Source: Halobacteriovoraceae bacterium (lineage in GTDB: Bacteria > Bdellovibrionota > Bacteriovoracia > Bacteriovoracales > Bacteriovoracaceae). Taken from it: DNA of 35,107 nt. Made by a program: the position numbers and the translations under genes. Shown piece by piece: positions 1 to 7,970 of this stretch. The stretch's first letter is position 1. Every line of letters starts with the position of its first letter. A model generated the notes under the pieces. It saw nothing but the letters and a program-made list of their open reading frames with translations, did not search any database and was not told where the DNA came from. The stretch is from positions 1 through 35,107 of the forward strand of contig PAKC01000025.1 of NCBI GenBank assembly GCA_002706205.1, given 5' to 3'.

Positions 1-151
1 AATATGAGGTTGAAAGTTCAAGATACTCATAAGTAATTAAAAGAAAGTAAATTATTTAGTTGAAAAGTGGTCATCCATATGAGGTCGGTTAAGAATTTTT
101 ATTATATATTAAATACTTGGCCAACTTAGTAAGATGATGCAAGTTTTTCTT

Positions 152-171
152 GGTGTCTAAAATTTGACACC
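152..171. repeat. Inverted repeat, candidate operator
   Basis: GGTGTC and GACACC form perfect 6-bp arms around an 8-bp AT-rich centre. The right arm overlaps the TTGACA hexamer of the candidate promoter for the downstream activator gene, a position where a bound repressor would block RNA polymerase. The function is inferred from position only. The rest of 1-221 shows no convincing gene; short frames at the left edge could be the tail of a gene outside the window. Confidence 0.4.
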
Positions 172-192
172 CCCTCCCAACTCAGCTAGCAT
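164..192 (+). promoter_or_regulatory. Candidate sigma-70 promoter of the activator gene
   Basis: A perfect -35 TTGACA (164-169) is followed by a 17-bp spacer and TAGCAT (187-192; 4 of 6 consensus positions). The predicted start near 199 leaves a short leader carrying the ribosome site GAGGAG before the ATG at 222. No -24/-12 sigma-54 element was found upstream. Confidence 0.4.
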
Positions 193-221
193 TTTAAATG
201 AGAGATTGAGGAGAAAAATCA

Positions 222-1769
222 ATGAATGATTTACAATTTTTACACGATTCTTACCAGGATAAAGGTTCACAAAATCAACTTAGCACTGAAGCGGATGAAC
301 TGGAGTCTTTTGGTTTAAATCCCAAAATATTAATTGTCGAAGATGATAAGGTCTTAGGTTTGAGCATTAAAAAGTTTTTGATGAAAACTTTAAAATGCGA
401 AGTTGAGTTATTTGTGAATTCAATGGATTGTTTGAGCCATTTGTTAAATATGCCAAATCGAAGCACTCCATTTTGTTTGATCACTGATATTAGTTTAGAG
501 CATGGAGCAGATGGGTTACATTTGATCGATAACTTAAAAGATAAAAACTTTAATTTTGTGTCGATTGTGATGACAGGTTTTGCTTCTATTGAAACAGCAA
601 TCGCTGCGACGAAGAAAGGCGTTTATCACTATTTAACTAAGCCTTTTGAACTTGAAGTTTTACAAAAGTTAGTGATGGAGGCGATTTCAAATAAATTAGG
701 GATAGCTGTTAGCTTACTTAGGTCAAAGTCAACATTAGCGGAGAGTAAAAATCAAAAACAACTCGGAAAAATACAAATCGAAGAGCCTACAGATGAAGAC
801 TTTTTTTGTGGGATGATTGGTCGTTCCAAGGTGATGAAAGATGTTTTTGAGCGAATTGAAAAGGTGGCCCTTACAGAGTCTACAGTTCTTGTGACAGGAG
901 CTTCGGGGACAGGAAAAGAATTAGTGGCAGGCGCGATTCATAAGCTCTCCTCAAGAAATCATAAAAATCAAGTCTCAGTTAATTGTGGGGCCATACCAAG
1001 AGATCTCTTAGAGAGTGAATTATTTGGGCATACCAAAGGATCATTTACGGGAGCGATCTCAGATCGTAAAGGGCGATTTGAAACAGCTCACGAGGGAACG
1101 ATTTTTTTAGATGAAATTGGTGATATGCCTCATCTCTTACAAGTGAAGTTATTGCGTGTTTTACAGAGTAAAATTATAGAACCGGTTGGCTCAACGAATC
1201 CAATAAATGTAGATACTAGAGTAATCGCAGCTACCCATAGAGATTTAGAGAAAATGGTTGAAGATAATACTTTTCGTGAAGACTTGTTTTATCGTTTGAA
1301 TGTTATTCCTATCAAAGTTCCTGCACTTAAGGAAAGAAAGGAAGACATACCTTTACTCATTTCATATTTTGCTAATCGTTTTGTTAGTGCAGATTATTCG
1401 AATGCTATTAGCTTCTCTCAAGAAGCCTTAGGAATGCTGTTAAATTATGATTGGCCAGGCAATGTTCGAGAGTTAGAAAATATTATTGAACGACTTGTTA
1501 TCTTAAGAGGAGGGAATGAAATCCTTCCAGAAGATTTACCGGCAAAAATATTTAGACATAATCCTTTATCTACTGATCATTATAAACATATTTTTGAATT
1601 ACCAGAAGATGGAGTTGATCTAAAAAAAGTTTTATCAGATATTGAAGACTCGCTTATCTTACAGGCCCTTAGTTATACTGAAGGCAATAAGAACCAAGCC
1701 TCAAAACTTTTAAGCTTGAATCGAACAACTTTAATAGAAAAAATGAAAAAGAAATCTCTTCATATTTAA
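222..1769 (+). CDS. Sigma-54-dependent response regulator (NtrC family)
   Basis: A bacterial enhancer-binding protein that should activate sigma-54 promoters after phosphorylation by a sensor kinase, not present here. After a 34-residue N-terminal extension, the receiver domain (about 35-155) has the acidic pair D41/D42, phosphoacceptor D89, T118 and K140. The AAA+ domain (about 198-430) carries Walker A GASGTGKE (226-233), the sigma-54 contact loop as GSFTGA (273-278, Ser for the usual Ala), Walker B FLDEIGD and the sensor II motif GNVRELEN. A Fis-type helix-turn-helix closes the 515-aa protein. The start is supported by GAGGAG upstream. It heads the flagellar cluster, so control of flagellar genes, as by FlrC/FlgR-type regulators, is a reasonable inference; a specific symbol is not assigned. 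Confidence 0.92.
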   Translation: MNDLQFLHDSYQDKGSQNQLSTEADELESFGLNPKILIVEDDKVLGLSIKKFLMKTLKCEVELFVNSMDCLSHLLNMPNRSTPFCLITDISLEHGADGLHLIDNLKDKNFNFVSIVMTGFASIETAIAATKKGVYHYLTKPFELEVLQKLVMEAISNKLGIAVSLLRSKSTLAESKNQKQLGKIQIEEPTDEDFFCGMIGRSKVMKDVFERIEKVALTESTVLVTGASGTGKELVAGAIHKLSSRNHKNQVSVNCGAIPRDLLESELFGHTKGSFTGAISDRKGRFETAHEGTIFLDEIGDMPHLLQVKLLRVLQSKIIEPVGSTNPINVDTRVIAATHRDLEKMVEDNTFREDLFYRLNVIPIKVPALKERKEDIPLLISYFANRFVSADYSNAISFSQEALGMLLNYDWPGNVRELENIIERLVILRGGNEILPEDLPAKIFRHNPLSTDHYKHIFELPEDGVDLKKVLSDIEDSLILQALSYTEGNKNQASKLLSLNRTTLIEKMKKKSLHI

Positions 1770-1774
1770 GTTGA

Positions 1775-2773
1775 ATGACTCCTCTAGAACTTAGAGAATT
1801 AATCATTAAAACTAAGAGCCAAACTTCAGTTGAGAAAATTCTCGAACTTAATCGAATACTTGATACTTTTTTTATTAAAGATCTTGAAAAAGTTGAAGCC
1901 ACTATCCTGTCCTCAAAAGATGAAGCTTATGCTGGGATTCAGCCAGATGCTTTGTTGACGCCTTATTTGGATTATTACCATATATTAGCTGATTTAGAGG
2001 ATGAAGAAGTCTTACTAGACGTAGGTGCAGGACATGCTCGAGGAGTTTTTTTATCTCAGTTTTTGGGTTTAAAAAACTGCTTGGGGGTGGAAAATATTCA
2101 ACAAAGAGTGAGTTTTGTAAAAAAGGCACTAAAGAGATTAAATTTGTGTTCTGAGGCTATTTGTTTAGGTGATATGACAGTGAATCTCAAAATGGCCGAT
2201 GCTTATTATCTGTACTTACCCAAGAATAAGGCGCTCGATTTGGTGCTATCTCATATTTTAATGAGATCAACTCATAGAACTCAAAAGATTTATGCTTGTG
2301 AATCCCATGGTGATCTTATTGATTATTTAAATCAGCTTAGCTGTCTCAAACTAATGGGAAAGATAAAATGTTCTTTACCTAGGCATAATAATTGGATCCA
2401 TAAGTATGAGGTTGTTTATCAAGCTTCAAGTGAGAAAGGTATAAACGATTTGGCCCATTGGTATTTGTTGAATATTAATAAAAAATACCTATGTTCTTTT
2501 CGTTATCTCCATTCTAAGTCGGGTCTTTCTTATGAGTGGTTAGTTTCTTTGGAGTATTTAGAACTCGTTTTTTATCATGGCCATTTAAGCTTTAAAACTA
2601 AGAGTGGCAGGATTATAGCAATGGAGCGGGAGGAAAAATTTTTAAACTTTTTCTGTGACTCTCAATTAGAAAAAATATCTCACTCTATAAAACCTTCAGA
2701 AAAACTTCTAAGAAAAGAGAATAAGCTTTTTATTGAATTGTCTAATGGGCATATTCAAGAAGTTTTTTCCTAG
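1775..2773 (+). CDS. Class I SAM-dependent methyltransferase-like protein
   Basis: A 332-aa protein with an apparent Rossmann-fold methyltransferase core. Motif I is LLDVGAGHARGV (about 80-91), followed by an acidic strand end, LGVENIQQR, that would bind the SAM ribose. The helical N-terminus followed by a GxG core recalls DOT1-like folds, but that is only an impression. The substrate cannot be read from the sequence. The gene begins 5 nt after the stop of the activator gene and has no strong ribosome site, so translation is probably coupled to it. The C-terminal 130 residues match no family I recognise. A role in motility is suggested only by position. Confidence 0.65.
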   Translation: MTPLELRELIIKTKSQTSVEKILELNRILDTFFIKDLEKVEATILSSKDEAYAGIQPDALLTPYLDYYHILADLEDEEVLLDVGAGHARGVFLSQFLGLKNCLGVENIQQRVSFVKKALKRLNLCSEAICLGDMTVNLKMADAYYLYLPKNKALDLVLSHILMRSTHRTQKIYACESHGDLIDYLNQLSCLKLMGKIKCSLPRHNNWIHKYEVVYQASSEKGINDLAHWYLLNINKKYLCSFRYLHSKSGLSYEWLVSLEYLELVFYHGHLSFKTKSGRIIAMEREEKFLNFFCDSQLEKISHSIKPSEKLLRKENKLFIELSNGHIQEVFS

Positions 2774-2899
2774 AGATTTTTGCTCAAGCATTTTCCTGTA
2801 TAAAGCACTAAAATCAATAAGTTAAGTTTATGTTTGTTTTTTGACGGGAAAAAAAATTCCTAGGAGTAAAATTTTCCTTTTTTCATCTCCAAAATATAG

Positions 2900-2939
2900 T
2901 ACAATAGTTAAGGGAGAAGGTTTAATAGGATGTTAAACC
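2900..2939 (+). promoter_or_regulatory. -10-like box and leader hairpin before the TPR gene
   Basis: TACAAT (2900-2905) is a plausible -10 without a convincing -35. About 14 nt downstream, GGTTTAA (2919-2925) and TTAAACC (2933-2939) form a perfect 7-bp inverted repeat around a 7-nt loop. It lies between the likely transcription start and the ATG at 2971, so it could be an operator or an mRNA hairpin. The rest of the 197-bp gap (2774-2970) is AT-rich with no gene. Confidence 0.35.
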
Positions 2940-2970
2940 TCAATAAAAAGTAAACAGGACGTTTTGAACA

Positions 2971-5736
2971 ATGAAGTTATGTTTCAATTTTTTGACATTC
3001 TTCTTACTATGCACAGCATTTGCTAGTAATCTTTTTGCCCAGTCATTAGTTCAAAAGTCTGAGAAGTCCTATTTGCGTTGGACAATATCTTCTTTAAAAG
3101 AACAATTAAAAATTAATAAGTCTCAAAATAAAGTTATTCTTCAAAGTATCGATGCTGAGTTTTTTGAAAAACTTTCAGAAGATATAGCAAAAATTTCTCG
3201 TAAAAAAGATTATCATTCAAGTTTTCGCTTCTTTGAGCCTAAAGTTCCAGGAGATGCTTACAAGTTAGAAGTTGTATTAAAAGATAATTCTATTGAGCTT
3301 TTTAATTTTTATAAATCAGATCAACAAGCTTATATTTTAGATTTTTGGGTTAATCAAGATGTCGTAGCGGTTAAAGAGGCAGCTGTCCAGGCCCCTCCTA
3401 AAGTGGCAAAGCTTAATACACCTCCTACAAAGACAAAAACAAAGCCTAGAGCTAAAAAGAAAACTTCAGACAAAGTTGAGAAAGTTTTAGCCGTTGATAA
3501 GACTGCTCGTCTTAAAGTTATTAACCCTGAGGAAGTGATTTCAAATCAAAGCAGTAAGGGGTATCGCGATTTTAGATATGGAGCAGCTTTTCTTTGGAAT
3601 TACGATGCTTTTATTCCTCCTTTAGCCGATGATATTTCTTTGAATATTAAAGCTCCGGACTTTTTGTATCATATTAAAGATAGAGAGTATTTAGCAGATA
3701 AAAAACAGGCCCATATGCAGCTTAATATAAACTTTTATCGCAAAGAGCAATGGGGTTTAATGACGAGATCAATTAAGCTTTATGAAGAGAAGTATGGAAG
3801 AGATAATAATAAAAATTTAAATGATTTTATGAAAGCTGTTTCAATGATTAAGAATGTCATTAAAACAAAAATTAAGCCAGTCTATTCCAGCAAAATGGAT
3901 GAAGCAGGGGATATTGTTCCTGCTAAAGACTTTTCGAAGGCTGGTGTGTTGGCAGCTGCGAGAAATATCCTCACTAATATTATTGATTCTTCTGAAGACT
4001 ATGAATTAAATAAAGCAGTTCTACGTTATTTAATTCAATATTCTAAAGATGAAAAAGATTATATTCAAGCTCTGAATTATGCTAAATCTCTTTATGTAAA
4101 AGCCTCTGAAGACTTTGATGATGAAATGATTATCTATAGCTCAAAAGTTATTTTAAATTCTTTAGCAAATTTAAAACAAATTGAAAAAATAAAAGAATTC
4201 TTAGGTAATAAAGCAGTTATGCGAGTTCTTCCTAAGCAAGTCGGCTTGGCCTATATTTCCTATGTTCATTTATATCAAGATGAAACATCCCAGGTGATAG
4301 CACAGTTTAAAACAAATCAAGCATCACTTGTTAAACCCATTCATCCCAGTATTCTTTTTAATACAGCAGAGTCATTTTTTAGACAAGGCGAATATAAAAA
4401 GGCAGTTAAACTTTTTGATGAACTCATTGATAAATATTCAAGTTTAACTAAAACAGGTCAAGCAAGGTTAAGGATAGCTTTGTCCTATGACTTATTAAAT
4501 GAAGATGTTGATAAAACTCTAAGATTATATCAAGATGCGATTAATAAGTCGTCAGACTTAAAAACTCGGTATGAAGCGAAAATGCGTTATGTCGGTTTAA
4601 GGGTTGCTAGAAATAAATCTTTAAATGATAAAGACGTAGAAACAATTGCGTTTTTACAAGCGACAGAGGGCGAGAGAAGAAATTTAGATCTTCAGTTAAA
4701 AAAGCTTTTATGGTTAACACGTCTGAGAACAATGTTGAGTTCAGAGAAGTATTCTGAAGCATTATCATATTTATCAGCGTTACCTTTAGATAATCTGAGA
4801 CAGATTGATCAAAGAACTTTTCATGGGGATGGTGCTGAGGTCGTTTTAGGAGTTATTCAAGAAAGTTATATTAAAGAAGATTATGCTAGAGCTGTTAAAC
4901 TCTGGGAAATTTATAAAAAACGATATAATAATAAGGTCGCAAGAAATCCTTATTTGAATTTTATCGTAGCAGACAGTTATATAAAATTAGGGTTATTTAA
5001 GTCTTATCAAAGAGTTCTTTCAGACTTAAAAAGTATTAATGAAAAACGTGTACGACGTTTCCCTTTATGGGTTAAACCTTATAAAAAAATATCATCAAGT
5101 GATTATGTTTTAGAGTTAGAAATAAACTCTCTGTTAAAACAAAATGATTATAAAGGCTTAGCGAAATTGTTGGAGAAAAATAAAAATAATAAGAATATAA
5201 ATTATAAATTTTACAATGGGCTTGTTTCCTATCATTTGAAAAAATATAATGAAGGGGTAACAAGTTTTGAATCTTTACTTGTTAAGCCTAATCTCAATAA
5301 TATTCTTACACCAGGACAAAATTTAACAATGCTGAAAGCCTATCTTGAATCTTTATATGAGTCTTCTGAACCCAAGGTGTTTCGTCGAAAAAATGCGGCT
5401 TTGACGAATGATTTGAGAAGAAATTTACGCCCAAAATACAAAGAGCTAGTTGGAAGAGCGGACTATTTATATATTGAATCACTTTTTTCTGAAGAGAATA
5501 TTAATTATGAGTTATTGACAGCTAAAACAGAGGAATTTTTAGCTGACTTTTCGCAATCTCAATATTTGATGAGGGTTAAGTATATTGGCGCTGTTGCCCA
5601 AATTAATAATCGCAATGAGAATAAAGGCAGGAAGCTTTTAGAGGAATTGCTAAATGATAAAAATGTACCGGAGTATTTAAAAGGGTTAGCGAGATCGGAG
5701 TTATCTACGCTTGAATTAAAGAATAAGACAATTTAA
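2971..5736 (+). CDS. Secreted TPR-repeat protein, flagellar-cluster associated
   Basis: A 921-aa exported protein. A classic signal peptide (about 1-23, ending Leu-Phe-Ala-Gln) predicts a periplasmic or envelope location. Residues about 28-118 form a small beta-rich domain reminiscent of AMIN domains, a weak impression. A Lys/Thr/Pro-rich linker (about 135-175) follows, then a long alpha-helical body with TPR-like repeats, clearest near 455-520. TPR arrays are protein-binding scaffolds. It has its own upstream region and lies 23 nt before the next regulator gene, at the head of the flagellar genes. A structural or assembly role in the motor or envelope is a guess; no catalytic motif is seen. 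Confidence 0.7.
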   Translation: MKLCFNFLTFFLLCTAFASNLFAQSLVQKSEKSYLRWTISSLKEQLKINKSQNKVILQSIDAEFFEKLSEDIAKISRKKDYHSSFRFFEPKVPGDAYKLEVVLKDNSIELFNFYKSDQQAYILDFWVNQDVVAVKEAAVQAPPKVAKLNTPPTKTKTKPRAKKKTSDKVEKVLAVDKTARLKVINPEEVISNQSSKGYRDFRYGAAFLWNYDAFIPPLADDISLNIKAPDFLYHIKDREYLADKKQAHMQLNINFYRKEQWGLMTRSIKLYEEKYGRDNNKNLNDFMKAVSMIKNVIKTKIKPVYSSKMDEAGDIVPAKDFSKAGVLAAARNILTNIIDSSEDYELNKAVLRYLIQYSKDEKDYIQALNYAKSLYVKASEDFDDEMIIYSSKVILNSLANLKQIEKIKEFLGNKAVMRVLPKQVGLAYISYVHLYQDETSQVIAQFKTNQASLVKPIHPSILFNTAESFFRQGEYKKAVKLFDELIDKYSSLTKTGQARLRIALSYDLLNEDVDKTLRLYQDAINKSSDLKTRYEAKMRYVGLRVARNKSLNDKDVETIAFLQATEGERRNLDLQLKKLLWLTRLRTMLSSEKYSEALSYLSALPLDNLRQIDQRTFHGDGAEVVLGVIQESYIKEDYARAVKLWEIYKKRYNNKVARNPYLNFIVADSYIKLGLFKSYQRVLSDLKSINEKRVRRFPLWVKPYKKISSSDYVLELEINSLLKQNDYKGLAKLLEKNKNNKNINYKFYNGLVSYHLKKYNEGVTSFESLLVKPNLNNILTPGQNLTMLKAYLESLYESSEPKVFRRKNAALTNDLRRNLRPKYKELVGRADYLYIESLFSEENINYELLTAKTEEFLADFSQSQYLMRVKYIGAVAQINNRNENKGRKLLEELLNDKNVPEYLKGLARSELSTLELKNKTI

Positions 5737-5759
5737 TTATAACAAAGACAGGAGGTCTA

Positions 5760-6698
5760 ATGTTTGCATCAGAATTAAGGTTGGTAGGAAATCACCCAAA
5801 GTTTATCAAGGCTATTGAATTTGCAGGAAATGTGGCAGTCACTAAAGCACCAGTTCTTATTGTTGGAGAATCTGGGTCTGGGAAGAAAACAATTTGTCAG
5901 TTCATCCATACAAAGTCGGCGAGATCATCATTACCTTTATTAACAGTTGATTGTTCTCAAGAGGCACAGACAGTTGAAAATGAAATTCTTGGTTATAGAG
6001 ATGAAGAAGGACGTTTTAATAAAGGTGTTCTTGAAAGATCAAATGGGGGATCAGTTATCCTATCCAATATTGATGCTTTAGATGAGAAATTTCAAAAGAG
6101 ACTCTATCAAATTTTACAAGAACTTTCTGATTATGACTTAGATGTTCGTGTCATGGCCACAACATCAAAGAACCTCTCTAAATACGTTGGAGCAGGAAGA
6201 TTTTATCGTGCCCTTTATACTTATTTCTCCGGTTCACAAATAACGCTTATACCTCTTAGAGAGCGCGACAGTGATATCGAAGAATTAGCAAGCTTTTTTG
6301 CAAATGAATACGCGAAAGAGAATAATAGAGGTGAAGTCAATTTTTCTGATGAAGCAAAAAAGAAAATCGCAAGTTTTTATTGGGCCCATAATGTTGCAGA
6401 GTTGAAGTCAGTGATTGAAAGTACAATTGAAAATTCTAGTGGTGAAGAGATTGATGTAAGCGCAATTGAGATTGGAGAGAAGAAAGCAGAAACGGTAGCA
6501 AATGATATCGATGAAGATGGAATGAGATTAATGTCTTTAAAAGAAGCTGAGAGACTTCTTATTAAAAAGGCACTTATTCATACTTCTGAAAACAGAACTC
6601 AAGCAGCAAAGATTCTTGGCGTCTCTATTAGAACATTAAGAAATAAAATTAATGAATATAGAGGTGAAGGAAATAATTACTTTGTAAACTTAAGGTAA
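5760..6698 (+). CDS. Degenerate sigma-54 activator-like regulator (AAA+ plus Fis HTH)
   Basis: A 312-aa relative of NtrC-type activators without a receiver domain, preceded by a near-perfect ribosome site (AGGAGGT). Walker A is intact (GESGSGKK, 36-43). The GAFTGA loop is deleted, Walker B reads VILSNID instead of FLDEI, the arginine-finger segment is altered (FYRALYTYFS), and the sensor II motif GNVREL has become HNVAEL. The C-terminal Fis helix-turn-helix (about 268-300) is well preserved. It should therefore bind DNA, and perhaps ATP, but not remodel sigma-54 polymerase in the usual way. The stop lies 5 nt before flgB, so it is co-transcribed with the flagellar genes. It may be a sigma-70 regulator, an antagonist, or a partner of the upstream full-length activator. 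Confidence 0.85.
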   Translation: MFASELRLVGNHPKFIKAIEFAGNVAVTKAPVLIVGESGSGKKTICQFIHTKSARSSLPLLTVDCSQEAQTVENEILGYRDEEGRFNKGVLERSNGGSVILSNIDALDEKFQKRLYQILQELSDYDLDVRVMATTSKNLSKYVGAGRFYRALYTYFSGSQITLIPLRERDSDIEELASFFANEYAKENNRGEVNFSDEAKKKIASFYWAHNVAELKSVIESTIENSSGEEIDVSAIEIGEKKAETVANDIDEDGMRLMSLKEAERLLIKKALIHTSENRTQAAKILGVSIRTLRNKINEYRGEGNNYFVNLR

Positions 6699-6703
6699 GT
6701 TTT

Positions 6704-7111
6704 ATGAACGTCAATGACAAAACATTACAAGCATTAGCTGCGGCGACAAAATTTCGTGAGATGAGACAAGAGATTATCTCATCTAATATCGCAAATAAAG
6801 ATGTTCCTGGTTATAAGTCCAAAAGAATAGACTTTGAAAAAGCTTTGGCCAGGGCCTTAGATGTTGATGGACAAATGGGAATGAATACTGATGGACCTCG
6901 ACATTATGATGTTGGTAGTGGTGGGTTTAATAATTTACAACCCGAAGTCTATGAAGACCCTAATGGTGTCGTAAGTGAAGATGGTAATACTGTCGATGTT
7001 CAAGAAGAGATGGCCTTAATGGCCGAAAATAAAGTGATGTATGATGCTTTAGTCCAGCTTATGAATAAAAAACTTGGACTGATGAAGTACACAATAAACT
7101 CTGAAAGGTAA
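6704..7111 (+). CDS. flgB: Flagellar basal-body rod protein FlgB
   Basis: A proximal rod subunit, exported by the flagellar type III apparatus and assembled between MS ring and distal rod. The 135-aa length is normal for FlgB. The N-terminus carries the rod/hook-family motif SSNIANKDVPGYKSKRIDF, and the C-terminal helix (NKVMYDALVQLMNKK) is the matching helical partner. It is the first structural gene after the regulator and is followed 9 nt later by flgC. Confidence 0.96.
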   Translation: MNVNDKTLQALAAATKFREMRQEIISSNIANKDVPGYKSKRIDFEKALARALDVDGQMGMNTDGPRHYDVGSGGFNNLQPEVYEDPNGVVSEDGNTVDVQEEMALMAENKVMYDALVQLMNKKLGLMKYTINSER

Positions 7112-7120
7112 GGATAAAGT

Positions 7121-7558
7121 ATGGATTTGCTTAAAAGTATGAAAATAAGTGCTAGTGGTTTAAGAGCTAACTTAAAACGTACGGAAGCTATAAACTCTAA
7201 TATTGCTAATGCTCAAACAACGAGAACAGCTGAAGGGGGTCCATATAGACCTAAAAAAGTTGTGTTTGGTTCAGAGCCAGCGAGAGATTCATTTTCTGAA
7301 GTTTTAGAGGGAGAAATTGATGCCCAAGCTCAGACGGTTCATGCAACTGAAGTTATTAATAGTGATAAGCCACCAGTATTGAAGTACGATCCTACTCACC
7401 CCGATGCAAATAAGGAAGGTTACGTGGCCTATCCGAATATTAATGTCATGGTTGAGATGGCCGACCTTTTAACGGCCCAAAGAGCTTATGAAGCAAACAT
7501 GAAGAGTTTAAAAATTACCAAAGGTATGGCCCAGAAAGCCTTAGAGATTGGTAGATAA
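7121..7558 (+). CDS. flgC: Flagellar basal-body rod protein FlgC
   Basis: A proximal rod subunit of 145 aa, the usual length. It shows the conserved N-terminal helix with NSNIANAQTT, the segment GGPYRPKKVVF and the C-terminal motif EMADLLTAQRAYEANMKSLK typical of FlgC. A ribosome site (AAGGATAA) precedes the ATG. It sits in the conserved flgB-flgC-fliE order. Confidence 0.97.
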   Translation: MDLLKSMKISASGLRANLKRTEAINSNIANAQTTRTAEGGPYRPKKVVFGSEPARDSFSEVLEGEIDAQAQTVHATEVINSDKPPVLKYDPTHPDANKEGYVAYPNINVMVEMADLLTAQRAYEANMKSLKITKGMAQKALEIGR

Positions 7559-7573
7559 AAGAGGAGATAACTT

Positions 7574-7933
7574 ATGGCCATTCATTCTGTTGGACAAATG
7601 GCAAGTACATTAAAAAATTATAATGTCGATAACTGGTCGAAGTCGGTTGAGCTAGGAAGCAAAGTTGACTTTAGAGGGGACTTCCCTCCGATGGAAGAAG
7701 CCTCTGAGTCGAATCAATCTTTTGGTGACTTTCTTGCTAATTCAATTGCTAAGGTTAATGGCTTACAGCAAGATGCTAATGTGGCCATGCAAAAGTTAGC
7801 AAGTGGCGAGTCCAAGAACTTACATGAAACACTTTTAGCAGTAGAGAAAGCGGATATTGCTTTTAAACAAATGAACCAAGTTCGGTTAAAAGTTATTGAC
7901 GCATATAAAGAAATAATGAAAATGCAGGTTTAA
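7574..7933 (+). CDS. fliE: Flagellar hook-basal body protein FliE
   Basis: FliE joins the MS ring to the proximal rod. The 119-aa protein has the conserved C-terminal half with LHETLLAVEKADIAFKQMNQVRLKVIDAYKEIM. GAGGAG lies just upstream of the ATG. The gene lies 15 nt after flgC and is followed by a 37-nt gap before fliF. Confidence 0.95.
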   Translation: MAIHSVGQMASTLKNYNVDNWSKSVELGSKVDFRGDFPPMEEASESNQSFGDFLANSIAKVNGLQQDANVAMQKLASGESKNLHETLLAVEKADIAFKQMNQVRLKVIDAYKEIMKMQV

Positions 7934-7970
7934 TCAAGAAGAATATGAAGATTGAATCAGGAGGATTCAC

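Noticed and set aside
1-221. Gene or sigma-54 promoter at the left edge
   Set aside because: Only short frames with early stops and no GG-N10-GC element at the right spacing; a gene tail cannot be shown.
2841-2872. TTGACG plus TAAAAT as promoter of the TPR gene
   Set aside because: Spacing is 20 bp, too long for a standard sigma-70 promoter.
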